DNA of 64,000 nt from an uncultured Winogradskyella sp. (GTDB lineage Bacteria > Bacteroidota > Bacteroidia > Flavobacteriales > Flavobacteriaceae), in NCBI RefSeq assembly GCF_947495255.1, contig NZ_CANLYI010000012.1:25238-89237 (forward strand), in the 5' to 3' direction. The position numbers and the translations under genes were made by a program. The notes under the pieces were generated by a model. That model saw only the letters and a list, made by a program, of their open reading frames with translations. It ran no database searches and was not told where the DNA came from. Below are positions 46,688 to 55,055 of this stretch, piece after piece; within the stretch, counting starts at the first letter, position 1; every line of letters starts with the position of its first letter.

Positions 46688-47233
46688 TTGGCCACAATTC
46701 TGAATTTAAATTTCAAAAAACTAAAAACTATTATTTGTTTACCACTTTTTATAACTTTATTGGGTTGCCCATCAGATGATGAATGTACTCAAACAATCGA
46801 AATTCCTCAAACATATTTTGTAGGTAATCAGAGCTATACTCAAATAATAACACAAGAATTTTCTTGTGATTTTGAAGTACCAGAAGTACCTGAAATTGTT
46901 GAGGCACCCGTTTTAGAGAATTTTTCTTATGAAATATTAAGTTTTAGTTATGAACCAAATACAGGTAATGACACCACATTACTTCAATATGAGATTCAGC
47001 TTAATAATCATAATAATTTTGATGTTTCAGGCTTTCCTATATTAACGATATACGACGGAAATCTTGAATACTCCGGAAACCTCTCTGCAGATGCTGATGA
47101 GCCGTGTAATGAAATTTCAGCGAATTCTAGCTGTATACTTTCAATGAACAAAGAATACGAAATAGAACCTGGAATTCTTCCACAAGACACCTACCAAATT
47201 GTTAATGTAGAATACCTTGCAATTAACGAATAG
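46688..47233 (+). CDS. Small lipoprotein of unknown function
   Basis: A 181-residue lipoprotein: signal stretch ending in LLGC, then Cys-rich acidic sequence (PSDDECTQ) and a beta-rich domain with paired Cys (CDFEVPEVPE and DEPCNEISANSSC). No ATG is available in this frame; the start is taken as TTG at 46688, which has an upstream stop at 46637. ATT at 46673 is a weaker choice. The fold suggests a cell-surface lipoprotein with a beta-sandwich. No family recognised. Confidence 0.6.
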   Translation: MATILNLNFKKLKTIICLPLFITLLGCPSDDECTQTIEIPQTYFVGNQSYTQIITQEFSCDFEVPEVPEIVEAPVLENFSYEILSFSYEPNTGNDTTLLQYEIQLNNHNNFDVSGFPILTIYDGNLEYSGNLSADADEPCNEISANSSCILSMNKEYEIEPGILPQDTYQIVNVEYLAINE

Positions 47234-47285
47234 TCCGTTGCATAAATGTTGTTCATATTAAGGTTTAAAAGTTATAGTTAAATAG

Positions 47286-47293
47286 TATATTTG
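47286..47293 (+). promoter_or_regulatory. Bacteroidetes -7 box of kdsA
   Basis: TATATTTG, an exact TAnnTTTG match, 27 bp before the kdsA ATG. Confidence 0.55.
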
Positions 47294-47320
47294 TACACTA
47301 ATTATTGCCTTTAAATTGAT

Positions 47321-48139
47321 ATGGATTTTAAACTTATTCCTAAATTAAAACATACAGATTCTAACAACTTCTTTTTACTATGTGGACCATGCGCTATAGA
47401 AGGCGAAGACATGGCATTGCGTATTGCAGAAAAAGTAATTAAAATCACCAACAAACTAGAAATTCCTTACGTCTTTAAAGGCAGTTTTAAAAAAGCAAAC
47501 CGCAGTAGAATTGACAGTTTTACAGGAATAGGAAATGAAAAGGCCTTAAAAATTCTTAGAAAAGTATCTGAAACTTTTGATGTACCAACAGTTACAGATA
47601 TCCATGAAGCATCTGATGCTGCAATGGCTGCAGAATATGTAGATGTATTACAAATTCCAGCATTTTTAGTGAGACAAACTGATTTAGTAGTTGCAGCAGC
47701 TGAAACTGGTAAAGTGGTTAATTTGAAAAAAGGACAATTTATGAGTCCGGAAGCAATGAAACATGCCGTACAGAAAGTAAAAGATGCTGGTAACGAACAA
47801 GCATGGATTACAGATCGCGGAACTATGTTTGGTTACCAAGATATGATTGTAGATTTTAGAGGCATACCAACCATGAGAAAGTTTGCTCCTACGGTTTTAG
47901 ATGTAACCCATTCACTTCAACAACCCAACCAAAGTATTGGAGTTACTGGTGGACGACCAGATATGATTGAAACTATAGCAAGAGCTGGTGTTGTTAATAA
48001 TGTAGATGGTTTATTTATTGAAACTCATTTTGACCCAGCAAATGCAAAAAGTGATGGTGCTAACATGCTACATTTAGATAACTTAGAAGGTTTATTAAGT
48101 AATTTAGTTGCTATTAGAAAAACTATTAATTCATTTTAA
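47321..48139 (+). CDS. kdsA: 3-deoxy-8-phosphooctulonate synthase KdsA
   Basis: A 272-residue enzyme that condenses phosphoenolpyruvate with arabinose-5-phosphate to Kdo-8-phosphate, the sugar that links lipid A to the LPS core. Motifs: CGPCAIEGEDMA (about 22-33), YVFKGSFKKANRS, VDVLQIPAFLVRQTDL, VVNLKKGQFMSPEAM, and VTGGRPDMIETIARA. Length and motifs fit KdsA and not the related NeuB or AroG types. Cytoplasmic. It stands at some distance from the polysaccharide locus, with its own -7 box. Confidence 0.96.
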   Translation: MDFKLIPKLKHTDSNNFFLLCGPCAIEGEDMALRIAEKVIKITNKLEIPYVFKGSFKKANRSRIDSFTGIGNEKALKILRKVSETFDVPTVTDIHEASDAAMAAEYVDVLQIPAFLVRQTDLVVAAAETGKVVNLKKGQFMSPEAMKHAVQKVKDAGNEQAWITDRGTMFGYQDMIVDFRGIPTMRKFAPTVLDVTHSLQQPNQSIGVTGGRPDMIETIARAGVVNNVDGLFIETHFDPANAKSDGANMLHLDNLEGLLSNLVAIRKTINSF

Positions 48140-48195
48140 TAGCATTATTATTCATTTTATTTCACTGACGTTAGTATTTTTTTTTGCGTTGCATT

Positions 48196-49053
48196 ATGAC
48201 TCATTTTTTTAAAATCACCCTAATTATTGCATTCTCATTTTGTTTTTCATTTGTAAATGCTCAAGATCAAGAACCTACTAAATACACTGCCAACAACAAA
48301 GGTAAATTCTTTATAAGTTGGGGAGGAAATAGAGATTCATATTCTAAATCTGATATACGATTTAAAGGCGATAATTACGACTTTACAATCAGTGATGCTA
48401 CTGCAAAAGATAAACCTAAAGGCTGGCATGTGGATTATATAAATCCGGCAAATATGACCATTCCTCAAACCAATTTTAAAATAGGTTATTTTCTATCTGA
48501 CCATTATACTATTTCATTTGGTGTAGACCATATGAAATATGTAATGAAAAGAGATAAATACAGAACAGTAGATGGCTACATTGATTTACCTGCAGATGAA
48601 TTAGGAAGTGTCTATAATGGGAATTTTGATAACGAAACACTATTAATATCTTCAAATTTCTTAAAGTTTGAACACACGGATGGACTTAATTACGTGCATA
48701 CTGAAATTGCTAGATATGATGATATTTCATCTTTATTCGGAATTGGAAATACAGATATATTTCAAATAAATATTACTGAAGGATTTGGAGCAGGTGTTCT
48801 ATATCCTAAAACAAACACTACACTTTTACAAAAAGAAAGATATGATGATTTTCATATTTCGGGTTATGGTTTATCAGCAAGAGTTGGTTTAAATTTTACG
48901 TTTTTTAAACACTTTTTCATTCAGCTAGACGCTAAAGGTGGCTTTATTGATATGAATGATATTAGAACTACAAGCAACACATCTGAACATGCTGAGCAAA
49001 ATTTTTACTTTTTTGAGCGCGTTATTGCACTTGGTGGAATTTTTAGATTATAA
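48196..49053 (+). CDS. Secreted or outer-membrane beta-barrel protein
   Basis: A 285-residue protein with a signal peptide (MTHFFKITLIIAFSFCFSF, then VNAQ). The ATG at 48196 is preferred to an earlier TTG at 48184. The mature part alternates polar and aromatic residues and ends in a Phe-containing strand (ALGGIFRL), as outer-membrane barrels do; many His, Tyr and Asp occur between strands. Probable small outer-membrane barrel of unknown role, downstream of kdsA. Confidence 0.65.
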   Translation: MTHFFKITLIIAFSFCFSFVNAQDQEPTKYTANNKGKFFISWGGNRDSYSKSDIRFKGDNYDFTISDATAKDKPKGWHVDYINPANMTIPQTNFKIGYFLSDHYTISFGVDHMKYVMKRDKYRTVDGYIDLPADELGSVYNGNFDNETLLISSNFLKFEHTDGLNYVHTEIARYDDISSLFGIGNTDIFQINITEGFGAGVLYPKTNTTLLQKERYDDFHISGYGLSARVGLNFTFFKHFFIQLDAKGGFIDMNDIRTTSNTSEHAEQNFYFFERVIALGGIFRL

Positions 49054-49056
49054 GAA

Positions 49057-49425
49057 TTAGTTCTTTTTATAAAAGCCTTTTTCTTTTAGTCCTTCAACTT
49101 CTTTTAAAATTGAAATAAAAACAGAATCATCAATATCTTTAAGTGTTTTATAACGTAGAGATTTAACCACTTTACGTTTTTCTGTTACTAAATAAGCATT
49201 CCATTTCTCAGATAAATGGGCTGAGTGCCAAAAGCCAACATCTACATAATCTTTACTTTGATTAATATAGCATATTGGTCGTTTATCAATATAATAGCAT
49301 GGCAATCGCCATTTGTACAACAAAACTGCTTCTGGTAAGGTGTGTTCTATAATGACTTGCAAATGCAAATAAATAGATTTGTAAGGTTCTTGTTGTTTAA
49401 GGATGTGTGCTTCTGCCGGATTCAC
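49057..49425 (-). CDS. DUF1801 family protein
   Basis: A 122-residue cytoplasmic protein of the DUF1801 (YdhG-like) family, recognised from the pattern PEAVLLYKWRLPCYYIDKRP..ICYINQSKDYVDVGFWHSAHL and a short C-terminal Lys/Glu helix. The fold is a small alpha/beta domain; no activity is established. Convergent with the barrel gene, 3 bp apart. Confidence 0.75.
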   Translation of the reverse strand: MNPAEAHILKQQEPYKSIYLHLQVIIEHTLPEAVLLYKWRLPCYYIDKRPICYINQSKDYVDVGFWHSAHLSEKWNAYLVTEKRKVVKSLRYKTLKDIDDSVFISILKEVEGLKEKGFYKKN

Positions 49426-49503
49426 TTGCTTTTAAATTTTTAGTTGTGTCATTTACTCCTAACATAAACAAATGATATAAAACAACTTAACTATATAATA
49501 GAG

Positions 49504-49546
49504 TGACCTAGGTCATTTAATCTATTTATGATATTTAGTAAATTTA
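49504..49546 (+). promoter_or_regulatory. Crp/Fnr-type operator TGACCTAGGTCA with aligned -7 region
   Basis: TGACCTAGGTCA at 49504-49515 is an exact 12-base palindrome of the TGAC-N4-GTCA form used by the Crp/Fnr family. Its centre is 33 bases from the middle of TAAATTTA (49539-49546), a near match to the -7 box, 30 bp before the gene at 49577. The same motif and spacing occur before the class II ribonucleotide reductase gene. An activator placed at about -40 is inferred. Confidence 0.55.
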
Positions 49547-49576
49547 TGTATTAGTAATTTCTAAATACTGAATATC

Positions 49577-49900
49577 ATGCTTAAAATTAAAAATAGTACA
49601 ACTAACACAATTTACTGGGTTTTATTGATTCTATCAATAATTATTGGTTTTGTTTTTTACGGAAGTTTTCTAGAAAATATGAGTTTACAATTTCGCATGT
49701 TATTTTCAGGTGTTCCTTTCTTATTATTTGTTACAGGTCTTTTTGGTTTGTTATGGCCAAAAATAAAACCTGAAGGTGACATAGTTTACATTAAACATGC
49801 ACTATTAATAGGTCTTCTATTTTTTATTCTATTTTTTATTCATGTTTGGATTATTCTACCTACCATTTGTCCAGATTTTGGTAATTGCTTGGGTGCTTAA
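49577..49900 (+). CDS. Three-helix membrane protein under the TGAC-N4-GTCA operator
   Basis: A 107-residue protein with hydrophobic helices at about 13-31, 42-60 and 74-96 and a short tail with two Cys (PTICPDFGNCLGA). No family recognised. Its promoter carries a Crp/Fnr-type palindrome at the class-II activator position, so it may respond to oxygen, nitric oxide or redox state. A hairpin terminator follows at 49949-49991. Confidence 0.6.
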   Translation: MLKIKNSTTNTIYWVLLILSIIIGFVFYGSFLENMSLQFRMLFSGVPFLLFVTGLFGLLWPKIKPEGDIVYIKHALLIGLLFFILFFIHVWIILPTICPDFGNCLGA

Positions 49901-49948
49901 TTGATATTATGGAATATTAGTAAGATCACATAAATGTATAGACTAAAT

Positions 49949-49991
49949 TTAGTTAGTGTTATTCAGAATAATAATGGACAACACTAACTAA
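49949..49991 (+). terminator. Terminator after the three-helix membrane protein
   Basis: An exact 12-bp stem (TTAGTTAGTGTT and its complement at 49980-49991) with a 19-base loop, followed by a T-rich run, 48 bp after the stop codon. Confidence 0.7.
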
Positions 49992-50102
49992 GTTTTGTTT
50001 TTTATTCTTAAAAATATCTCAATTTAAGAGTACTTTAGACATATAGACTTCTATTGTTCGATACGTGCTGATAAATGAAATTACTGCCTTCACAGGAATT
50101 TG

Positions 50103-52649
50103 TTACCCACATTTAGAATAACCACAACTTTTACACTTTAAACAGCCTTCTTCAAAAATTAAACCTTCTGGATCATTACAGCTTGGACATTTTTTATCTA
50201 CCGCTTCTGTTCCTTCTGGCACAAAACGTTTTAAGGCTCTGGCTACACCATTTTTCCATGTATTAATATGATCGTCGTATAAATTTAAATTCTGAATTAA
50301 ATCTACCACATATGGAATTGGCATTCCGTGACGTAACACACCTGAAATCAATTTTGCATAATTCCAAAACTCTTTATTAAACGATCGAGATAAGCCTTCT
50401 ATTGTAATTTTATAACCTTCATTATCTATATATTGAAAATCGTAACGTGAGGAACCATCATCATTTCTACCTTTAATAACCCAACCTTTTTCTACCCATT
50501 GAGGTAGATTAAAGGCATCTTTCATTTTTCCTGTAAAAATCTCGTAAGGTCGTCCGTCTACAAAACCAATAACAGCTAGCCATTTTTCAGATTCATTATG
50601 GAAACGGACAATTTCTGCCTCTACTCTATCTGGTCTTTTCGCGACTAACGTTTCAGTGATTGTTGTTGATTCGTCTTCTGATTTATCATCTTTAGCTACT
50701 AAAATTCCACTACGAGAACCATCTCTATAAACCGTAATTCCTTTTAAGCCTTTTTGCCAAGAATCTACATAAATATCACCTACCAAATCTACAGTAACAT
50801 CGGCAGCCAAGTTAATAGTTGAACTAATTGAATGTGTGGTATATTTTTGAACTAAGGCTTGCAATTCTACTCGTTTTTTCCAATCTATTTCTGGTGCTGT
50901 TGCACCTGCATAAGGACTGTCTGCAATTTCAGTTTTACCAGTTGTATTCATCCAAGTTTCAAACTTTTTGTGATACACGGTAAATTCTTCAAACGCATCA
51001 CCTAAGTCATCAATAAAATCGATTTTGGTATTTTCATCATTGGTGTTTACTTTTCTTCGTCTTACGTAAGACAATAAAAATACAGGCTCAATACCAGAAG
51101 ATACTTGCGCTAACATACTCAAAGAACCTGTTGGTGCAACAGTACTGATAGAAATATTTCTACGACCATGTTCCATCATTCTTTCGTAAGTTTCAGGAAA
51201 TTCTTCTGCCATCATCTGTACAAATTCTGAAGTATCCTCAATGTTTCTATTAAATACCTCAAACTGACCTCTTGTAATTGCCATATCAATACTACAATCA
51301 AACTCTGCAGTCATTTTTGTTTTCATTAGCTCATCTACTACAGCTAAACCTTCATCTGTATCAATCTTAATTCCTAAGGCTGCCACTGCATCTGCTAAAG
51401 CCGTAAACCCTAATCCTGTTCGTCTTCCTTTTTTACCAGTTTCTTTTAATAATTCCCAAGTTTCCTTCTCAGTACGTTTAATTGTATCTGGCTCAGTATC
51501 TTTATTAATTTTATCTAAAATACGTTCTACAGCCTCTAATTCTAAATCTACTAAATCGTCCATTAAACGTTGTGTTTCATAAACCACTTCATAGAATTTC
51601 TTAAAATTGAATTTTGCTTTTTTAGTAAAAGGAGCTTCAACAAAACTGAATAGATTAACTGCTATCAATCGGCAACTATCACCACCTTGCATTGCTATTT
51701 CGGAACATGGATTGGTAGAACTATTTTTAAATTCTGGATATACAGAAGATGTAGAATAGTGATGTTGTCTATCCCAAAAAATTAAACCTGGTTCTGCTGT
51801 ATTATGCGCACAGGTTATAATCTTATTCCAAAGGTCTTTTGCGTCTATTTCTTTGGTGTATTTTGGGTCTTTACTTTCTATTGGCCACTGTAGTGTAAAT
51901 TTAGTGTCGTTAACTACAGCCTGCATAAATTCATCAGACAAACGAATAGAAATATTAGCACCTGTAATCTTAGTTAAATCTTGTTTTATGGTAATAAAAT
52001 CTTCTATGTCTGGATGCTTTACATCCATCGTTAACATTAACGCACCACGTCTTCCGTTTTGTGCTACTTCTCTTGTGGTATTAGAAAAGCGATCCATAAA
52101 CGACACAGCTCCTGTTGTAGAACCAGCTGCATTAGATACAAGGGCATTTTTTGGTCGTAACTCAGATAAATCTACACCAACGCCACAACGTCTTTTAAAT
52201 AATTGTGCTAATTGCTCATCTGTATAACAAACGCCTCCATAAGAATCTAAAACCGATGGCACCACAATACAATTAGATAATGATGCAATAACTTGGTCAT
52301 TACCTAAACCAAACATCACACTTCCTTGTGGAATTACATATTTAAAATCCTTAAAGAGATTGTAAATTTTAGTGTCGTCTAATGGTTTTCTTTTTTTTCC
52401 GTAAGCTGATAAATTATCTTTAACCGTTTCTTTTAGGTCATACTTTTGCTCAATACGACCAAATTGTTTTGCCATGCGCAAGTGCATGTCATCGGGAGAT
52501 TTTTCTAGAAAATTCCCCTGTTTATCTTTTAAACAATACTTATTAATCCAAGTAGTTGCGGCAAGTTCATCGTTATTAAAATAATCTAGAGACTCTTCTA
52601 AAACTTCTTTGTAAGTGAATGATTTTGAGGGTGAAACGGCTTGACTCAT
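50103..52649 (-). CDS. nrdJ: Class II (B12-dependent) ribonucleotide reductase
   Basis: An 848-residue adenosylcobalamin-dependent ribonucleotide reductase that makes deoxynucleotides without oxygen. I chose the ATG at 52649; an upstream in-frame start would add 13 odd residues. Motifs: LSNCIVVPSVLDSYGG near the first active-site Cys, RRCGVGVDLSELRP, NPCSEIAMQ (cofactor/active-site segment), PTGSLSMLAQVSSGIEP and a C-terminal Cys zinc ribbon (CPSC, CKSC, CG end). An Fnr-type palindrome lies upstream. No cobalamin riboswitch is seen. Found alone, with no class I partner in the window. Confidence 0.95.
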   Translation of the reverse strand: MSQAVSPSKSFTYKEVLEESLDYFNNDELAATTWINKYCLKDKQGNFLEKSPDDMHLRMAKQFGRIEQKYDLKETVKDNLSAYGKKRKPLDDTKIYNLFKDFKYVIPQGSVMFGLGNDQVIASLSNCIVVPSVLDSYGGVCYTDEQLAQLFKRRCGVGVDLSELRPKNALVSNAAGSTTGAVSFMDRFSNTTREVAQNGRRGALMLTMDVKHPDIEDFITIKQDLTKITGANISIRLSDEFMQAVVNDTKFTLQWPIESKDPKYTKEIDAKDLWNKIITCAHNTAEPGLIFWDRQHHYSTSSVYPEFKNSSTNPCSEIAMQGGDSCRLIAVNLFSFVEAPFTKKAKFNFKKFYEVVYETQRLMDDLVDLELEAVERILDKINKDTEPDTIKRTEKETWELLKETGKKGRRTGLGFTALADAVAALGIKIDTDEGLAVVDELMKTKMTAEFDCSIDMAITRGQFEVFNRNIEDTSEFVQMMAEEFPETYERMMEHGRRNISISTVAPTGSLSMLAQVSSGIEPVFLLSYVRRRKVNTNDENTKIDFIDDLGDAFEEFTVYHKKFETWMNTTGKTEIADSPYAGATAPEIDWKKRVELQALVQKYTTHSISSTINLAADVTVDLVGDIYVDSWQKGLKGITVYRDGSRSGILVAKDDKSEDESTTITETLVAKRPDRVEAEIVRFHNESEKWLAVIGFVDGRPYEIFTGKMKDAFNLPQWVEKGWVIKGRNDDGSSRYDFQYIDNEGYKITIEGLSRSFNKEFWNYAKLISGVLRHGMPIPYVVDLIQNLNLYDDHINTWKNGVARALKRFVPEGTEAVDKKCPSCNDPEGLIFEEGCLKCKSCGYSKCG

Positions 52650-52685
52650 AGTGGAAACAGATTTTATTTTATAAAAAGTGAACCA

Positions 52686-52728
52686 CAAAATTAAGCTTCA
52701 GCCTACCCTAAAAGATGACTTTTGTCAT
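52686..52728 (-). promoter_or_regulatory. nrdJ promoter: -7 box with Crp/Fnr-type operator
   Basis: On the minus strand TAATTTTG (52686-52693) matches TAnnTTTG, 37 bp before the ATG. ATGACTTTTGTCAT (52715-52728) is a TGAC-N4-GTCA palindrome whose centre is 32 bases upstream of the box centre. The same architecture occurs at 49504-49546. Together they fit a Crp/Fnr-family activator at about -40. Confidence 0.55.
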
Positions 52729-52764
52729 ACTTGTTAATAAGTGAAAAAGATTGTTAATTGAATT

Positions 52765-53118
52765 TTAGAAAATTCTTAAAATCCCGATTACGATAAGTGC
52801 AATTCCTATGATTGCTTTAAAAGGCATGAGTGTCGCAGATAGCTTTCTTAAACTTGTTTCTAAAGCTGGTACTTTGCTAAATACATGAGTTAATAATAGG
52901 ATACCACCTAGAATACTAACAATGTTAAATAGTAGACTTCCTCTAAAAGTAAGTATGGCTAATATTACAAGTGCTCCACCAATAACAGTTTGAAAAGGCA
53001 CTAATTTGCCAGCAATATTATTAAAAAAATTGCTTTCACCATCCCATTTGTCTAGTGTTGCAAGTCCTAGTAAAATACCTCCAGAAATATTAGCTATTGT
53101 TAAGAGCAATCCAATCAT
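52765..53118 (-). CDS. Four-helix membrane protein with internal duplication
   Basis: A 117-residue protein with four helices built from two related halves (about 1-57 and 66-117): GKLVPFQTVIGGALVILAIL in the first corresponds to ATLMPFKAIIGIALIVIGIL in the second, and NISGGILLGLATL to SILGGILLLTHVF. Charged segments alternate with the helices. No family recognised. Upstream of nrdJ on the same strand, 72 bp beyond its operator region; co-transcription is possible but not shown. Confidence 0.6.
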   Translation of the reverse strand: MIGLLLTIANISGGILLGLATLDKWDGESNFFNNIAGKLVPFQTVIGGALVILAILTFRGSLLFNIVSILGGILLLTHVFSKVPALETSLRKLSATLMPFKAIIGIALIVIGILRIF

Positions 53119-53199
53119 AGTATTATTTATTTTAATTATTAGATGCTAAATTTAGCTAAAACTCTAAAATAAATTTGTTCAATCCGATTTATTTATTTT

Positions 53200-53216
53200 A
53201 CTTTGTATTTCAAAGT
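53200..53216 (+). promoter_or_regulatory. ACTTTG-N5-CAAAGT operator, copy 1
   Basis: ACTTTGTATTTCAAAGT is followed by ACTTTA, giving three half-sites in tandem (ACTTTG, CAAAGT, ACTTTA). An almost identical 23-base region is at 55020-55042. It ends 9 bases before the ATG at 53226 and overlaps the likely -7 region (TTACTTTG). The winged-helix regulator encoded at 53905-54198 is the obvious candidate to bind it. The repeat is seen; the binder is inferred. Confidence 0.55.
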
Positions 53217-53225
53217 ACTTTAATT

Positions 53226-53837
53226 ATGAGCGACAAAGATTATCTAAAAGACATCAGTGAGATTAAAAATCTTATGAATAAATCATCTCGATTTATTTCT
53301 TTGAGCGGGTTATCTGGAATACTTGCAGGTATCTACGCACTCATTGGTGCCGCAATCGCCTATTATTTAGTTATCACTTATAGTAGTGGTACATTATACA
53401 TATTTCATGGTTGGGTATTTTGGGCTTGCATGTTTGTTCTTATGATGATAGCAATATTAAGTGCTGTTACTGGTATTATACTTACAACAAGAAAAGCTAA
53501 AAAAACAGGTGATAAAATGTGGGACAACTCCTCTAAACGTCTATTATTAAATTTCCTTATTCCTTTAGCCGTTGGCGGAATTTATTGCATGATTATTTTA
53601 AGTCAAGGCAGATACGGACAAACAGGTGGCTTAATGCTTATTTTTTATGGTTTAGCCTTAGTTAGCGCATCAAAATATAGTATTGGAGATATTCAGTATT
53701 TAGGGTATATTCAAATTGTTTTAGGCTTAATAGCAAGTTATTATCCTGGATACGGATTTTGGCTTTGGGCTATTGGCTTTGGCATTATGCATATTATTTA
53801 TGGTACTTGGATGCACTTTAAATATGATGTAAAATGA
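53226..53837 (+). CDS. Membrane protein of unknown function, first gene of the winged-helix operon
   Basis: A 203-residue membrane protein with six hydrophobic stretches. I chose the ATG at 53226, which starts MSDKDYLKDISEIKNLMNKS, a charged helix before the first membrane helix; an earlier in-frame start would place the operator inside the coding sequence. No recognised domain. It lies 67 bp before the winged-helix regulator gene and shares an ACTTTG operator with the next operon. Confidence 0.7.
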   Translation: MSDKDYLKDISEIKNLMNKSSRFISLSGLSGILAGIYALIGAAIAYYLVITYSSGTLYIFHGWVFWACMFVLMMIAILSAVTGIILTTRKAKKTGDKMWDNSSKRLLLNFLIPLAVGGIYCMIILSQGRYGQTGGLMLIFYGLALVSASKYSIGDIQYLGYIQIVLGLIASYYPGYGFWLWAIGFGIMHIIYGTWMHFKYDVK

Positions 53838-53904
53838 AAATAAGTTTCTCGCACAGGCACATAGTCGTAAAGAATACTGAAAATCATCAACTAACAACAA
53901 ACTT

Positions 53905-54198
53905 TTGAGCATAATAACAAACATAAATAAACTTTTTGACCATAGAATACGGCTTGGTATTATGTCTGTTCTTATGGTAAACGAGTATGCCGATTTTAAA
54001 ATGCTGAAAGAATTGTTAGGAGCAACTGATGGTAATTTGGCTAGCCACACAAAAGCATTAGAAAAAGCAGACTATATTTTGGTTGAAAAACAATTTATTG
54101 GAAGAAAACCAAACACAAGATACAGTGTAACTAAACTAGGAAAACTAGAATTTAAAAAACATATTGAAGCGCTCGAAAAATTAATTCATAAAACTTAA
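53905..54198 (+). CDS. Winged-helix transcriptional regulator
   Basis: A 97-residue protein of the compact winged-helix type (HTH_34-like): LFDHRIRLGIMSVLMVNE, recognition-helix region TDGNLASHTKALEKA and wing YSVTKLGKLEF. The start is a TTG at 53905; no ATG fits the family's N terminus. It is followed with no gap by the MpaB gene, so both are translated together. It should bind the ACTTTG-type operators at 53200 and 55020. Confidence 0.85.
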   Translation: MSIITNINKLFDHRIRLGIMSVLMVNEYADFKMLKELLGATDGNLASHTKALEKADYILVEKQFIGRKPNTRYSVTKLGKLEFKKHIEALEKLIHKT

Positions 54199-54963
54199 AT
54201 GGAATACTACGTTAATAAAAACTCAATAGTCAGAGAAATCTGGGGAACAAGCGACACCATTCTTATTGTTTTTGCTGGTGCTTCTGCTGAGTTTGCCACA
54301 AACAAAGCCGTAGACTGGCTTTATTTTACCGGCAAGCTTCCGTCTGACCCTTTGGGTAGATTGTTTTCTACTGTGAATTACGCAAAAGCGATTGTGTTTT
54401 CAGAAAAAGACGCAGCCATAAAAGCAATTGACCATATTACAGCAATTCACTCTAGTGTTGAAAATAAACGCGGTGCAAAAATTCCGGAATGGGCTTACAA
54501 AGATGTATTGTTTATGTTGATAGATTATTCTATTCGTTCGTATGAACTATTAGAGCGACCATTGCAAACCGAAGAAAAACAAGAAGTACTCAATGTATTT
54601 GGAAATGTTGGCAAAAGAATGGGCATAAAAAACCTACCACTGACCTACTCTGATTTTGAAATTGCAAGGAATGAACACCTCAACCAAAATTTAAAAAACG
54701 GAGAATATACTGAAGACTTATACAAACAATATAGAAAACATTTAGGTCTTTTTAGATATCGTATGTTATTAGAGTCTCAGATACTTTTATTACCAAATAC
54801 CGTTAGAGAATTACTTAAACTTAGACAAGTATCATTATTAAAACCATTGATTTCAACTTATAAAATTTTTAGAAGTTTGAAAATCGATTGGATTTTAAAA
54901 GATGTCATATTACCAACCGCATACAAACAAGATATAAAACGATTAAACATTACAACATCATAA
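54199..54963 (+). CDS. Oxygenase MpaB family protein (DUF2236)
   Basis: A 254-residue protein of the MpaB/DUF2236 family: EIWGTSDTILIVFAGASAEF, DPLGRLFSTVNYAKAIVFS and WAYKDVLFMLIDYSIRSYELL. Members include heme-binding latex-clearing and MpaB-type oxygenases, but many are uncharacterised; whether this one binds heme is not visible. Its ATG follows the TAA of the winged-helix gene directly, so the regulator may control it. Confidence 0.8.
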   Translation: MEYYVNKNSIVREIWGTSDTILIVFAGASAEFATNKAVDWLYFTGKLPSDPLGRLFSTVNYAKAIVFSEKDAAIKAIDHITAIHSSVENKRGAKIPEWAYKDVLFMLIDYSIRSYELLERPLQTEEKQEVLNVFGNVGKRMGIKNLPLTYSDFEIARNEHLNQNLKNGEYTEDLYKQYRKHLGLFRYRMLLESQILLLPNTVRELLKLRQVSLLKPLISTYKIFRSLKIDWILKDVILPTAYKQDIKRLNITTS

Positions 54964-55019
54964 ATTAACGAAACCCAATATTTCGACTACACTAAGTATG
55001 TCGCTTTTTTTAATCATTT

Positions 55020-55036
55020 ACTTTGAATTTCAAAGT
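55020..55036 (+). promoter_or_regulatory. ACTTTG-N5-CAAAGT operator, copy 2
   Basis: ACTTTGAATTTCAAAGT followed by ACTTTA, a perfect-arm version of the copy at 53200. It ends 19 bases before the ATG at 55056. The pair of sites ties the two operons together. Confidence 0.6.
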
Positions 55037-55055
55037 ACTTTAAAATAATTCAACT

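Noticed and set aside
52650..52764. A cobalamin riboswitch before the B12-dependent reductase
   Set aside because: The gap is too short for the full structure and no B12-box sequence is visible on either strand.
53727..54050. A minus-strand frame of 107 codons over the winged-helix gene
   Set aside because: It is antisense to well-supported coding sequence and shows no domain.
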